DNA of 56,956 bases. It comes from a virus. The stretch spans positions 1-56,956 of IMG/VR virus record IMGVR_UViG_3300022602_001935; one strand, given 5' to 3'. Of the stretch, positions 46,476 through 54,369 are shown piece after piece (positions within the stretch are counted from its first letter, which is position 1; every line of letters begins with the position of its first letter). The translations under genes were made by a program, and so were the position numbers. The notes beneath the pieces were generated by a model that had not been told where the DNA came from, ran no database searches, and saw only the letters and a program-made list of their open reading frames with translations.

Positions 46476-46850
46476 ATGAGAGCAAAAGAATTCATAGTCG
46501 AAACTAAACCAGAAGGCAAGATGCACCCACATCATGTTAATGTTCAGCAGGGTGTATCGAGGTCACGCGATGTAGGTGGGTATGATCGTGTGTATCATAT
46601 GAATCGACTAATGATGGCTATGGGTATGGCTGACGGTAAAAGTGAAAAACCTGTAGAGATGGATTCTGCATCATGGACAGAAAAATACAATACACATCAT
46701 CCATATACAGAAGAAGAACACAACATGATCAAGTCTGCGTTGAACACAATTCCCACAGACAGTAAAGAAATTACTCCTTGGTCAAAGAGTATTGAACCAG
46801 ATGATACTCATAAAGTAAGCCCTGTAGCAAATTGGATGAAGAAGAAATGA
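46476..46850 (+). CDS. Putative internal virion protein with MRAKEFIVE start
   Basis: 124 aa. The N-terminus M-R-A-K-E-F-I-V-E9/T closely resembles the T4 internal proteins II and III (M-K-T-Y-Q-E-F-I-A-E/A), whose first ten residues target them into the prohead and are cut off by gp21. The body (R-D-V-G-G-Y-D-R-V-Y-H-M-N-R, M-A-D-G-K-S, Y-N-T-H-H-P-Y-T-E-E-E, D-D-T-H-K-V-S-P-V) is a family I recognise as widespread in phages but without a known function. It overlaps the next start in ATGA fashion. Confidence 0.65.
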   Translation: MRAKEFIVETKPEGKMHPHHVNVQQGVSRSRDVGGYDRVYHMNRLMMAMGMADGKSEKPVEMDSASWTEKYNTHHPYTEEEHNMIKSALNTIPTDSKEITPWSKSIEPDDTHKVSPVANWMKKK

Positions 46851-47785
46851 GAATAAATGATCTACTTGTTGAAACCAAACGCAAAAGTTCTGCTGTAAAA
46901 CTACAAAGTGCTTGGGAAAAGCAACAGGCTAAATCTACTGCCAGTCGCAAGCGTGGCGAAGAATACATGGCCAAGATCAAACAAGATGTTGCTGACAAAT
47001 CAAAGAAAGAGCAAGGTGTGGCGGAGGGCGATGACCGAACCGTTGCCAATATCAAAAACTACGAGAGAGAATTGGCCAAATATAAAAAATTCAATGCCAA
47101 TGGAGCACATGATGTCAAAATTAAAAATCTTGAAAAAATCATAGCCCACTTGAAATCAAAACAAGGTGTGGCGGAAGGCTTGAGTGATACACAAAAGAAG
47201 ATTGAAGATACTATACTCAAACTTGAACAACGATTGAAGTTTGCTAAAACACCAGAACAATGGGATAACATAAAAAATCGCATTGAACGATTACAAGCAG
47301 GGTTGAAGCGTAGTAAGCAAGGTGTGGCGGAAGATTGGCAAAAGGTCAATAGACATGACAAGACCGACGGCCTAAGCAAAAAGGCTGTTAGTGCTTATCG
47401 TAGAGAACATCCTGGTTCAAAATTAAAAACTGCTGTCACAACCAAACCTTCAAAATTAAAGAAAGGTTCTAAGTCTGCTAAACGTAGGGCAAGTTTTTGT
47501 GCTCGTATGAGTGGAATGAAAAAACACCGCACTGGTGCTAAAACAAAACGTGATCCAGATAGCAATATTAATAAAGCACTTCGCCGTTGGCATTGTGAAA
47601 GCATAGAAGAGATGCAGGAACTAATTATGATTGGAGAACAATATATCTCCAAATTAAAAGAAGATGGATCAGCAGGCGGAACAAGTTCCGGGTCTATCGC
47701 CAGTGTATCAATGCCCTTAGGCGGCAAAAAGAAAAAGAAAGGTGGCGGAGTAAATTTACTCGGCGGACCTGTATTCAAACGCTAA
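46847..47785 (+). CDS. Modular putative internal virion protein 2
   Basis: 312 aa from ATG at 46847, overlapping the previous stop. Starts M-R-I-N-D-L-L-V-E9/T. Sites V-A-E60/G, V-A-E110/G and V-A-E162/D delimit a 50-aa and a 52-aa helical module; the first is identical to one in the gene at 44651. The C-terminal half is very basic: S-K-K-A-V-S-A-Y-R-R-E-H-P-G-S-K-L, then S-A-K-R-R-A-S-F-C-A-R-M and R-D-P-D-S-N-I-N-K-A-L-R-R-W-H-C, a likely nucleic-acid-binding region found, from memory, in many phage proteins. It ends in Gly/Lys-rich sequence. Confidence 0.62.
   Translation: MRINDLLVETKRKSSAVKLQSAWEKQQAKSTASRKRGEEYMAKIKQDVADKSKKEQGVAEGDDRTVANIKNYERELAKYKKFNANGAHDVKIKNLEKIIAHLKSKQGVAEGLSDTQKKIEDTILKLEQRLKFAKTPEQWDNIKNRIERLQAGLKRSKQGVAEDWQKVNRHDKTDGLSKKAVSAYRREHPGSKLKTAVTTKPSKLKKGSKSAKRRASFCARMSGMKKHRTGAKTKRDPDSNINKALRRWHCESIEEMQELIMIGEQYISKLKEDGSAGGTSSGSIASVSMPLGGKKKKKGGGVNLLGGPVFKR
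47019..47179 (+). repeat. 161-bp direct repeat, copy 2
   Basis: Second copy of the segment at 45711-45871, offset by 1308 bp, with no mismatch found by eye. The flanking bases differ immediately outside. Confidence 0.9.
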
Positions 47786-47798
47786 TTTGTCCAGAGAC

Positions 47799-47827
47799 TT
47801 GACTTCCGCAGTTAAGCAACGTATAAT
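47799..47827 (+). promoter_or_regulatory. Sigma70-type promoter before the DsbA-like gene
   Basis: TTGACT at 47799-47804, 17-bp spacer, TATAAT at 47822-47827. The ATG at 47848 follows after a short leader with the ribosome site AGGAG. Confidence 0.75.
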
Positions 47828-47847
47828 TAAACGCATAGGAGAATTAT

Positions 47848-48117
47848 ATGAGCAAAGTTTTCGGCACCCCTGAACAAACAAAAATCAAACAAATTATTTC
47901 CGAGGGCATGACCGTAATGCAGGAAATCCAAGATCTTACAGAAGGTCTTAATGAAACAATCAAAGCAGTAGCAGAAGAACTCGAAGTCAAACCAAGTGTT
48001 ATTCGTAAAGCAATTCGTATTGCACAAAAAGATCAATGGGATCAAGTATTCCGCGAGTTTGATGATCTTGAAACCATTGTTGATATCAGTGGCCATGCCA
48101 ATCGTAGGGAAGGCTAA
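47848..48117 (+). CDS. DsbA-like small dsDNA-binding protein
   Basis: 89 aa, the size of T4 DsbA (late-promoter dsDNA-binding protein). It shows the same arrangement of an N-terminal helix, a central K-x-V-A-E-E-L-E-V-K-P-S-V-I-R-K-A-I-R-I-A, a K-D-Q-W and an acidic end. T4 DsbA binds upstream of late promoters. It has its own strong promoter and shares a base with the following gene. The match is by pattern, not by strong identity, so another helix-turn-helix protein is possible. Confidence 0.5.
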   Translation: MSKVFGTPEQTKIKQIISEGMTVMQEIQDLTEGLNETIKAVAEELEVKPSVIRKAIRIAQKDQWDQVFREFDDLETIVDISGHANRREG

Positions 48118-48413
48118 TGAATGACCTACTCTACGGAATCTTCCGCTGGATCAGAGAAGATTACAGAAGTCATCCATTACGTTTTTGTCTTGAGATCATT
48201 GCTTGGGCTATATCTATTGGCTGTTCTATCACAATGGCCCTCACCGTGCCTAATCCTCCCCTTCTCATCTTGTACCCAATCTGGATTACAGGTTGTGTTA
48301 TCTATGCTGGGTGTGCTTATAGTCGGCGTTCCTTTGGTATGCTGGCTAATTATGGACTTCTTGTCTCCATCGACTCAGTCGGACTTGTGAGAATGATGCT
48401 GGGCCTACAATAA
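48117..48413 (+). CDS. Small membrane protein before DNA polymerase
   Basis: 98 aa. Two or three hydrophobic helices (about residues 24-42, 46-66, 73-90). Another open frame of similar length overlaps it; this one is preferred because it starts at the previous gene's stop (TAATG) and has normal amino-acid composition. No family is recognised. Confidence 0.5.
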   Translation: MNDLLYGIFRWIREDYRSHPLRFCLEIIAWAISIGCSITMALTVPNPPLLILYPIWITGCVIYAGCAYSRRSFGMLANYGLLVSIDSVGLVRMMLGLQ

Positions 48414-48429
48414 ATATTATCGAGAAAGG

Positions 48430-48453
48430 TTTGATCAGCCACAAATGATCAAA
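48430..48453 (+). promoter_or_regulatory. Upstream hairpin of the polymerase leader
   Basis: TTTGATCA (48430-48437) pairs with TGATCAAA (48446-48453); 8-nt loop GCCACAAA. It is the first of two similar hairpins before the polymerase gene. Confidence 0.6.
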
Positions 48454-48460
48454 TTGGTAT

Positions 48461-48480
48461 TTGTCTGCCGCAAAAGACAA
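48461..48480 (+). promoter_or_regulatory. Putative gp43 translational operator hairpin
   Basis: TTGTCT (48461-48466) pairs with AGACAA (48475-48480); 8-nt loop GCCGCAAA; GGAG at 48481-48484 follows directly and the ATG is at 48492. T4 DNA polymerase represses its own translation by binding a hairpin with an 8-nt loop at this same place, next to the ribosome site. Confidence 0.65.
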
Positions 48481-48491
48481 GGAGAAAAAAT

Positions 48492-51161
48492 ATGAGTTAT
48501 GTCGATGCCATTTGGGATCGCGAGAAGGACATTGTCCACGTCGTTGAAAGAGATCCTAAAAAAGGTAGAGTATATACGGACTATCCAGCCCGCTATGTAT
48601 TTTACTATCCAGATGCTAAAGGTAAGTATCGTTCAATTTTTAATGAACCACTTAACCGAGTCACAGCAAAAAATTACAAAGAATTTGTAAAAGAACAAAA
48701 AACATTTTCCAGTACTCGATTGTACGAAAATGATATTAATCCTATCTTCCGTTGTTTAGAAGAAAACTATCTTGGCAAAGATGCTCCAAAACTAAATGTA
48801 GCATTTTTCGATATTGAGGTGGATTTTGATCCAGAGCGCGGCTACGCATCACCTGATGATCCGTTTATGCCAATTACTGCGATTGCGGTTCACCTACAAT
48901 GGATGGACACAATGGTCTGCCTTGCTCTTCCTCCTAAAACACTAACAATGGAGCAGGCTAAAGAACAGGTTAAAGAATTTCCTAACACGCATCTGTTTGA
49001 TAACGAAGGCGATCTGTTAGAAACATTCTTACAACTTATTCAAGATGCAGATGTACTAAGTGGTTGGAATTCAGAAGGCTTTGATATTCCTTATACAGTT
49101 AATCGTGTTATCAAAGTTCTCAGCAAAGAAGACACAAGACGTTTTTGTTTGTTTGACAAGTTTCCTAAGAAACGTGAATACGAAAAATATGGCAAAACAG
49201 CAGAAACTTATGACCTAATTGGTCGCGTACATATGGACAGTTTAGAATTGTATCGCAAGTATACATATGAAGAACGACACAGTTATAGGCTTGATGCTAT
49301 TGCTGAACATGAATTAGGTGAAAAGAAAACACAATACGAAGGCACACTTGATCAACTGTACAACAATGACTTTAAAAAGTTTATCGAATATAACAGACAA
49401 GACTGTGCGCTACTTGACAAATTAGATAAGAAATTAAAATTTATCGATCTTGCTAATACAGTGGCTCATGAGAATACTGTGCTATTGGCAACCACAATGG
49501 GTGCAGTGGCTGTAACTGAACAGGCGATTATCAATGAAGCACATCATAGAGGTATGATTGTACCAAGTCGTCCTAAGCGTGATGAAGATATTAGTAATCA
49601 GGCCGCAGGTGCGTATGTTGCGTATCCTAAAAAAGGCTTACATGACTATATAGGTTCAATGGATATTAACTCACTGTATCCTTCTGTGATTCGCGCACTT
49701 AACATGGGCCCAGAAACTATTATTGGTCAATTGCGACAAGATTATACCAAAGCAGAAATTGAAGCCAAGATTGCCAAAGGAGATTCGTTTGCCGCGGCAT
49801 GGGAGGGAAAGTTTGGTAGTAATGAATACGAACTTGTAATGAGCAAAGATCGTGCTAAAGAAATTATCATCGATTGGGAGTCTGGCAGTACAGATATTCT
49901 ATCAGGCGCACAGATTTATGAATTGATATTTGAAAGTAATCAACCATGGATGCTGAGTGCTAATGGTACAATTTTTACACACGAAGTAGAAGGCGTGATT
50001 CCCGGACTACTAAAACGTTGGTATGCTGAACGTAAAGAGATGCAGGCCAAACTTAAAGAATCAATTAAGGCGGAGAACAAAATTGAAGAAGAATACTGGG
50101 ACAAACGACAACTTGTCAAAAAAATTAATCTTAATAGCCTTTATGGTGCTATTCTCAACGTTGGGTGCCGTTTTTTTGATAATCGTATCGGGCAGTCTAC
50201 CACCCTTACAGGCCGAGGAATTGCTAAACATATGGCCGCTAAAATTAACGAAGTAATTACAGGGGAATATAATCATATAGGCAAATCAATTATCTATGGT
50301 GATACAGACTCTGCATACTTCTCGGCATATAGCACACTAAGGCGTGAAATTGAAAAGAAAGAAATCCCTTGGGACAAAGACAATGTTATTACCTTGTATG
50401 ATACAATTGCCTCGGAAGTAAATTCAACATTTCCACAATATATGTTAGAAGCACACCACTGTCCCAAGAGTCGTGGCGAAGTGATTAAAGCAGGTCGTGA
50501 GATTGTGGCTATCAAGGGTCTGTTCATTACTAAGAAACGTTATGCTGTATTGTATTATGACAAAGAAGGCAAGCGTCAAGACGTAGATGGTAAACCTGGT
50601 AAGATCAAGGCCATGGGCTTAGATTTGAAACGATCTGATACTCCAGAATTTATGCAGAAGTTCTTAGAAGAAGTTCTTACTAAAGTTCTAAATGGCAGTC
50701 AAGAAGCAGAGATTCTCGATATGATATCAGAATTTAGAACTGAATTCAAGGCTCGCCCTGGTTGGGAAAAAGGTAGCCCTAAACGTGCTAACAACATCAC
50801 TGACTATCAGGATAAAGAAAAGAAATCAGGCAAAGCAAACATGCCCGGCCATGTACGTGCGTCTATTAATTGGAATACACTAAAACGCATGAATGGCGAC
50901 AAATACAGTCAGCAGATTGTTGATGGCATGAAAGTTATTGTCTGTAAGGTAAAAGATAATCCACTAGGATTTACAAGTGTTGCTTATCCTGTAGATGAAC
51001 TTAGACTACCTAAATGGTTTCAGGATCTGCCATTTAATCATGCAGAGATGGAAGCAACCATCATCAACAACAAATTAGAAAATCTAATCGGCGTTCTGGA
51101 GTGGGACTTAGAATCCACTACGCAGAACAATACATTCAACCAATTGTTCAGTTTTGAATAA
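48492..51161 (+). CDS. 43: Family B DNA polymerase (T4 gp43-like)
   Basis: 889 aa (T4 gp43 is 898). The 3'-5' exonuclease is intact: Exo I F-F-D107-I-E109, Exo II G-W-N-S-E-G-F-D-I-P-Y, Exo III Y-N-R-Q-D-C. Polymerase motif A is D-I-N-S-L-Y-P-S, motif B K-K-I-N-L-N-S-L-Y-G, motif C Y-G-D-T-D-S near residue 604, then K-K-R-Y. The last residues (F-N-Q-L-F-S-F) form a C-terminal clamp-binding tail like that of T4. It replicates the phage genome with the downstream sliding clamp. Two leader hairpins suggest autoregulation. Confidence 0.96.
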   Translation: MSYVDAIWDREKDIVHVVERDPKKGRVYTDYPARYVFYYPDAKGKYRSIFNEPLNRVTAKNYKEFVKEQKTFSSTRLYENDINPIFRCLEENYLGKDAPKLNVAFFDIEVDFDPERGYASPDDPFMPITAIAVHLQWMDTMVCLALPPKTLTMEQAKEQVKEFPNTHLFDNEGDLLETFLQLIQDADVLSGWNSEGFDIPYTVNRVIKVLSKEDTRRFCLFDKFPKKREYEKYGKTAETYDLIGRVHMDSLELYRKYTYEERHSYRLDAIAEHELGEKKTQYEGTLDQLYNNDFKKFIEYNRQDCALLDKLDKKLKFIDLANTVAHENTVLLATTMGAVAVTEQAIINEAHHRGMIVPSRPKRDEDISNQAAGAYVAYPKKGLHDYIGSMDINSLYPSVIRALNMGPETIIGQLRQDYTKAEIEAKIAKGDSFAAAWEGKFGSNEYELVMSKDRAKEIIIDWESGSTDILSGAQIYELIFESNQPWMLSANGTIFTHEVEGVIPGLLKRWYAERKEMQAKLKESIKAENKIEEEYWDKRQLVKKINLNSLYGAILNVGCRFFDNRIGQSTTLTGRGIAKHMAAKINEVITGEYNHIGKSIIYGDTDSAYFSAYSTLRREIEKKEIPWDKDNVITLYDTIASEVNSTFPQYMLEAHHCPKSRGEVIKAGREIVAIKGLFITKKRYAVLYYDKEGKRQDVDGKPGKIKAMGLDLKRSDTPEFMQKFLEEVLTKVLNGSQEAEILDMISEFRTEFKARPGWEKGSPKRANNITDYQDKEKKSGKANMPGHVRASINWNTLKRMNGDKYSQQIVDGMKVIVCKVKDNPLGFTSVAYPVDELRLPKWFQDLPFNHAEMEATIINNKLENLIGVLEWDLESTTQNNTFNQLFSFE

Positions 51162-51168
51162 AATTTAT

Positions 51169-51197
51169 TTGACTCTGACCAAAATTCTAAATATACT
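51169..51197 (+). promoter_or_regulatory. Sigma70-type promoter for the sliding clamp
   Basis: TTGACT at 51169-51174, 17-bp spacer, TATACT at 51192-51197; the clamp ATG at 51215 has AAAGGAAA as ribosome site. The clamp can thus be made apart from the polymerase. Confidence 0.65.
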
Positions 51198-51214
51198 TAA
51201 CAAAAGGAAATTAT

Positions 51215-51949
51215 ATGCAAGACCTACTCAAAGATATCGTAAGCCATACTCACAACTTAGGCTTTTTAAATGTCGTTAAAATTACCGGCGATGAAGAATC
51301 TACTAAAATTGATTCTATGGCAGATGACCGTACTGTTATCATGTACGCAAAGACCGCTAATCCATATCCCGATATGATTGGCACATTTGGCATGCCACAA
51401 CTCAACAAATTAAAATATTTGTTAGATGGTGCTGAATACAAGGAAGGTGCTACCATTGAGATTGTTCAAGAAGATCGCAATGGTGAAACTATTCCAACAG
51501 GTATTCACTTTGAAAACAAAGACGGCGACTTCAAGAATGATTATCGGTTTATGAATGTTGCTCAGATCAATGAGAAATTAAAAACTGTTAAATTCAACGG
51601 TGTTAAGTGGGACGTAACTATTCAACCTTCACTACAGGCTGTACAGCGTTTTGCTTTCCAAGCAGGTGCTAATAGTGAGCATACTTCGTTTACTGCTAAA
51701 ACAGATGGCGATAAATTAAAATTTACATTTGGCGATCAAGCAAGTCACGCAGGAGAGTTTATTTTTGCCACAGGTGTAACAGGCAAACTAAGCAAAGCAT
51801 GGGCTTGGCCAGTTGCTCCAGTATTGAGTATTTTGAAAATTGCCGACGTTGGTAATGCTACAATGAGTCTAAGTGATAACGGTGCTCTCCGTATTACTAT
51901 TGACAGCGGGTTGGTCCAATACGAGTATATTATTCCAGCAGGTGCTTGA
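51215..51949 (+). CDS. 45: Sliding clamp (T4 gp45-like)
   Basis: 244 aa (T4 gp45 is 228). It follows the polymerase, shows the clamp pattern of alternating strands, including D-R-T-V-I-M-Y-A-K-T, G-T-F-G-M-P-Q-L-N-K-L-K-Y-L-L and the C-terminal L-S-I-L-K-I ... L-S-D-N-G-A-L-R-I-T-I ... Y-E-Y-I-I-P. It forms a trimeric ring, tethers the polymerase and, in T4, also activates late transcription. It overlaps the next start by one base. Confidence 0.9.
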   Translation: MQDLLKDIVSHTHNLGFLNVVKITGDEESTKIDSMADDRTVIMYAKTANPYPDMIGTFGMPQLNKLKYLLDGAEYKEGATIEIVQEDRNGETIPTGIHFENKDGDFKNDYRFMNVAQINEKLKTVKFNGVKWDVTIQPSLQAVQRFAFQAGANSEHTSFTAKTDGDKLKFTFGDQASHAGEFIFATGVTGKLSKAWAWPVAPVLSILKIADVGNATMSLSDNGALRITIDSGLVQYEYIIPAGA

Positions 51950-52317
51950 TGTTAAAAGGCATTTTACAGAGTAGTCAGTATATAACCGTAACCAACGGAA
52001 CTGCTATGACACCGTACATCCCTTCCGGGGGTCAAGGTGTTGGGATGCTTAGATACAACACTATGGCCAATTGCATAGAAGTATATGATGGTGCAACTTG
52101 GAAAGAACTGGCTAATACCCTGGCCAGTGTTGATCTATCTTATGAAGTACAAGAAACTATAAGGTGGGCAAAGGCTAAAATGACAGAAGAAGCCAATCTT
52201 AAAAAATTAGCCGACGATCATCCTGCTGTAAAAATTGCCTTGGACAATTTAGAACGTGCCAAACAACAATTAGATGCTACAATAATATTAAGTAAAGAAC
52301 ATGAACCAACCAGTTAA
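51949..52317 (+). CDS. Small protein with fibre-type N-terminal domain
   Basis: 122 aa from ATG at 51949 (a TTG at 51946 is also in frame). Residues 10-55 (Y-I-T-V-T-N-G ... G-M-L-R-Y-N-T ... E-V-Y-D-G-A-T-W) have the pattern of short beta modules at phage fibre ends; the rest is a charged helix. It is odd to see this between replication and nucleoside genes. Function unknown. It overlaps the transglycosylase gene by 17 nt. Confidence 0.5.
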   Translation: MLKGILQSSQYITVTNGTAMTPYIPSGGQGVGMLRYNTMANCIEVYDGATWKELANTLASVDLSYEVQETIRWAKAKMTEEANLKKLADDHPAVKIALDNLERAKQQLDATIILSKEHEPTS

Positions 52318-53836
52318 CCTAACCCCTCTACAGAAAGATTACGCTGTATATCTTCCTGCTATCTCCTCATTTTATTCTACGTATGTTGCTAAACAACGAT
52401 TAGAAGAATTTGTTCCTACAGATCGTATTCCTAAAGGTTTTGATCGCGGCGTTGAAGGAATGAACTTTCTTAACCCCGAACAAGGCTATTTTTACTACAA
52501 ATATGCTCTGTATTCAGCAGGTCATGCACAGTTAGATTTGAATAAAAGCCTAACACAAGAATCAATGATTCAACAACGTGATCGCGGTAATACTATGATC
52601 CTTGGTGATTCAGGTGGATACCAGATTGGTAAAGGTGTTCTTAAATTTGATTGGTTAGATTTTGAAGGCGCAAGTGCTAACAAAACTCGTCAAAGTATTC
52701 TTGAATGGTTAGAACTAACTGCTGATTGGTCAATGACACTTGACGTTCCTACTTGGGCGTGTGATCATATTCATAGTCCTAAAACAGGATTGAAAACATT
52801 TGAAGACTGTTTAGATAAAACAAGATTTAATAATGAATATTTCCTAAAGAATCGTTTAGGACAAACTAAATGGCTTAACGTGCTACAAGGTTCAGATTGG
52901 GAGACTGCTGAAAAGTGGTACAATGGTGTTAAAGAATTTAGCGATCCTGCTGTATGGGAAGATAAAGCCTGCGAAGGTTGGGCCTTCGGTGGTGCTAATA
53001 TGTGTAAAATGGATATTACTCTTAAACGTCTAATGACGATGAGAGAAGAAGGAATGCTTACCGGTAAGAATTGGATTCACTTCTTGGGTACTGCACAGTT
53101 AGATTGGTCATGCTATCTAACTCTAATTCAAAGGCAAATCAGGAAACACATCAATGAAGAACTTACCATATCTTTTGACTGCGCATCACCGTTCATCGCA
53201 ACAGCGCACGGACTTGTCTACACCAACGCACAACACAATCCAAAAAGGTGGAGCGTTATTATGGACAAAGCCCCAGATAACAAAGCCCTTGCAGAATCAG
53301 ATATTCCCTTCCCCTTTGAAAGCGAATTCGGACGCAGAATGACAATGGGAGATATTTGTTACTATGCTCCGGGCGACCTAAATAAAATAGGCAAAGAAGG
53401 TAAAACTTCGTGGGATAGTTACAGTTATGCTCTTATGATGGGTCATAATGTCTACTGTCATATCGTTGCTGTACAACGTGCTCAACAATTAATGGATATT
53501 GAAACTACTAAACATAAACTCAATTGGAGATTGTCCGGCATTGAAGGTAAGAAAGAAAAAGAATACAGTGATTGGGTTCCACGCAGAATCTTATACTTTG
53601 CTAATTTTATTGAAGAACTGTTTAACACAAAAACAAAAGCAGAAGCGTTCCAAATGATTGAAGACGGACTGTCATTCTTGCGTAGTTTAGAAGGTGCTCG
53701 ACTACAAGGCGGTCCTGCTCAAAATACATTTGGTACTTTGTTTACTGTTGAAGACGGTTTAAATCAAAATGAAATTGATTTTAGTAATCCAGATGACGAT
53801 AAAGTAAGAGAATTAGAAGAAGGCATTAGAGAATGA
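52301..53836 (+). CDS. tRNA-guanine-transglycosylase-family enzyme (DpdA-like candidate)
   Basis: 511 aa. The TGT barrel motifs appear in order and at TGT-like spacing: D103-S-G-G-Y-Q (family D-S-G-G-F-Q), L-D148-V-P, L-Q196-G, G230-G231 and F-D293-C-A-S-P, matching the known substrate and nucleophile positions of bacterial TGT (D102, D156, Q203, G230, D280). The C-x-C-x2-C zinc site is not seen and a 200-residue C-terminal region is added. Phage and island DpdA enzymes are TGT relatives that put preQ0-type bases into DNA, so DNA modification is the leading guess; tRNA modification is the alternative. Two co-operonic genes follow, one T-fold-like. Confidence 0.75.
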   Translation: MNQPVNLTPLQKDYAVYLPAISSFYSTYVAKQRLEEFVPTDRIPKGFDRGVEGMNFLNPEQGYFYYKYALYSAGHAQLDLNKSLTQESMIQQRDRGNTMILGDSGGYQIGKGVLKFDWLDFEGASANKTRQSILEWLELTADWSMTLDVPTWACDHIHSPKTGLKTFEDCLDKTRFNNEYFLKNRLGQTKWLNVLQGSDWETAEKWYNGVKEFSDPAVWEDKACEGWAFGGANMCKMDITLKRLMTMREEGMLTGKNWIHFLGTAQLDWSCYLTLIQRQIRKHINEELTISFDCASPFIATAHGLVYTNAQHNPKRWSVIMDKAPDNKALAESDIPFPFESEFGRRMTMGDICYYAPGDLNKIGKEGKTSWDSYSYALMMGHNVYCHIVAVQRAQQLMDIETTKHKLNWRLSGIEGKKEKEYSDWVPRRILYFANFIEELFNTKTKAEAFQMIEDGLSFLRSLEGARLQGGPAQNTFGTLFTVEDGLNQNEIDFSNPDDDKVRELEEGIRE

Positions 53837-54369
53837 AAAGAGAATACGAAGACGGTCAAATTGAAGAAGATGTAGTATTCTTCTCAGGTATCGAAGTAGA
53901 ACATACACCTGCTTATGGAATGGAAACCTTATTCGTAGTAGGTGTTCAAAATCCACAAGAAGTATTAGCAATGGCCAAGGCTGAAAATGTCAAACACATA
54001 TATTTTGGTGCTAATCAAAGTTTTCGAACAGGCGGAGTTAACGACTCAGTTACTTGGAGGCTTTGGGAAAGTATGATTAAGCCTTGTTTGGACAAAGGCT
54101 ACTGGTGTACATTAGATTTTGATGTAAAAGAAACAGAAGGTGTTCTTGAAAGTTTCCTGGTTGAGAATAGAAAGTTTATTCCGCAGATTTCGGTTAAATT
54201 GCCCTATTTACAACAGTTGGGATATAATGCTACACTAAAGATAGACGACAAAGATTTTGCCGCTACTAACCCCGGCGTGTGGTGTCATAGACTACACGAC
54301 CTTTTATCAACCGACAAGTTTACTGACTGGGATCAGTATACAGGAGATGAGATTTTAGATGATAATTAA
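53833..54369 (+). CDS. Unknown protein coupled to the TGT-like gene
   Basis: 178 aa, starting at the stop of the TGT-like gene (ATGA overlap) and overlapping the next by 11 nt, so all three are translated together. It is an alpha/beta protein: F-F-S-G-I-E-V-E-H-T-P near 16, L-F-V-V-G-V, H-I-Y-F-G-A-N-Q, then W-C-T-L-D-F-D-V-K and F-I-P-Q-I-S-V-K-L-P, resembling the end of a barrel. QueE would fit the place, but no C-x3-C-x2-C cluster is present, so I do not call it. Likely a partner in base modification. Confidence 0.5.
   Translation: MKREYEDGQIEEDVVFFSGIEVEHTPAYGMETLFVVGVQNPQEVLAMAKAENVKHIYFGANQSFRTGGVNDSVTWRLWESMIKPCLDKGYWCTLDFDVKETEGVLESFLVENRKFIPQISVKLPYLQQLGYNATLKIDDKDFAATNPGVWCHRLHDLLSTDKFTDWDQYTGDEILDDN

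Noticed and set aside
45034-47335. Recurrent V-A-E-G motif considered as intein or transposon border
   Set aside because: No intein Cys/Asn-His motifs, no inverted repeats or transposase; protease-site explanation fits better.
48121-48390. Alternative 89-aa hydrophobic frame overlapping 48117-48413
   Set aside because: The frame at 48117 starts at the previous stop and has a more normal composition; both cannot be assumed real without data.
48409-48416. AATAAATA before the polymerase gene as a late promoter
   Set aside because: It overlaps a TAA stop and precedes an early-type gene; such matches arise easily in AT-rich stop regions.
53833-54369. QueE call for the gene after the TGT-like enzyme
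   Set aside because: QueE needs a C-x3-C-x2-C type iron-sulphur cluster, which is not present.
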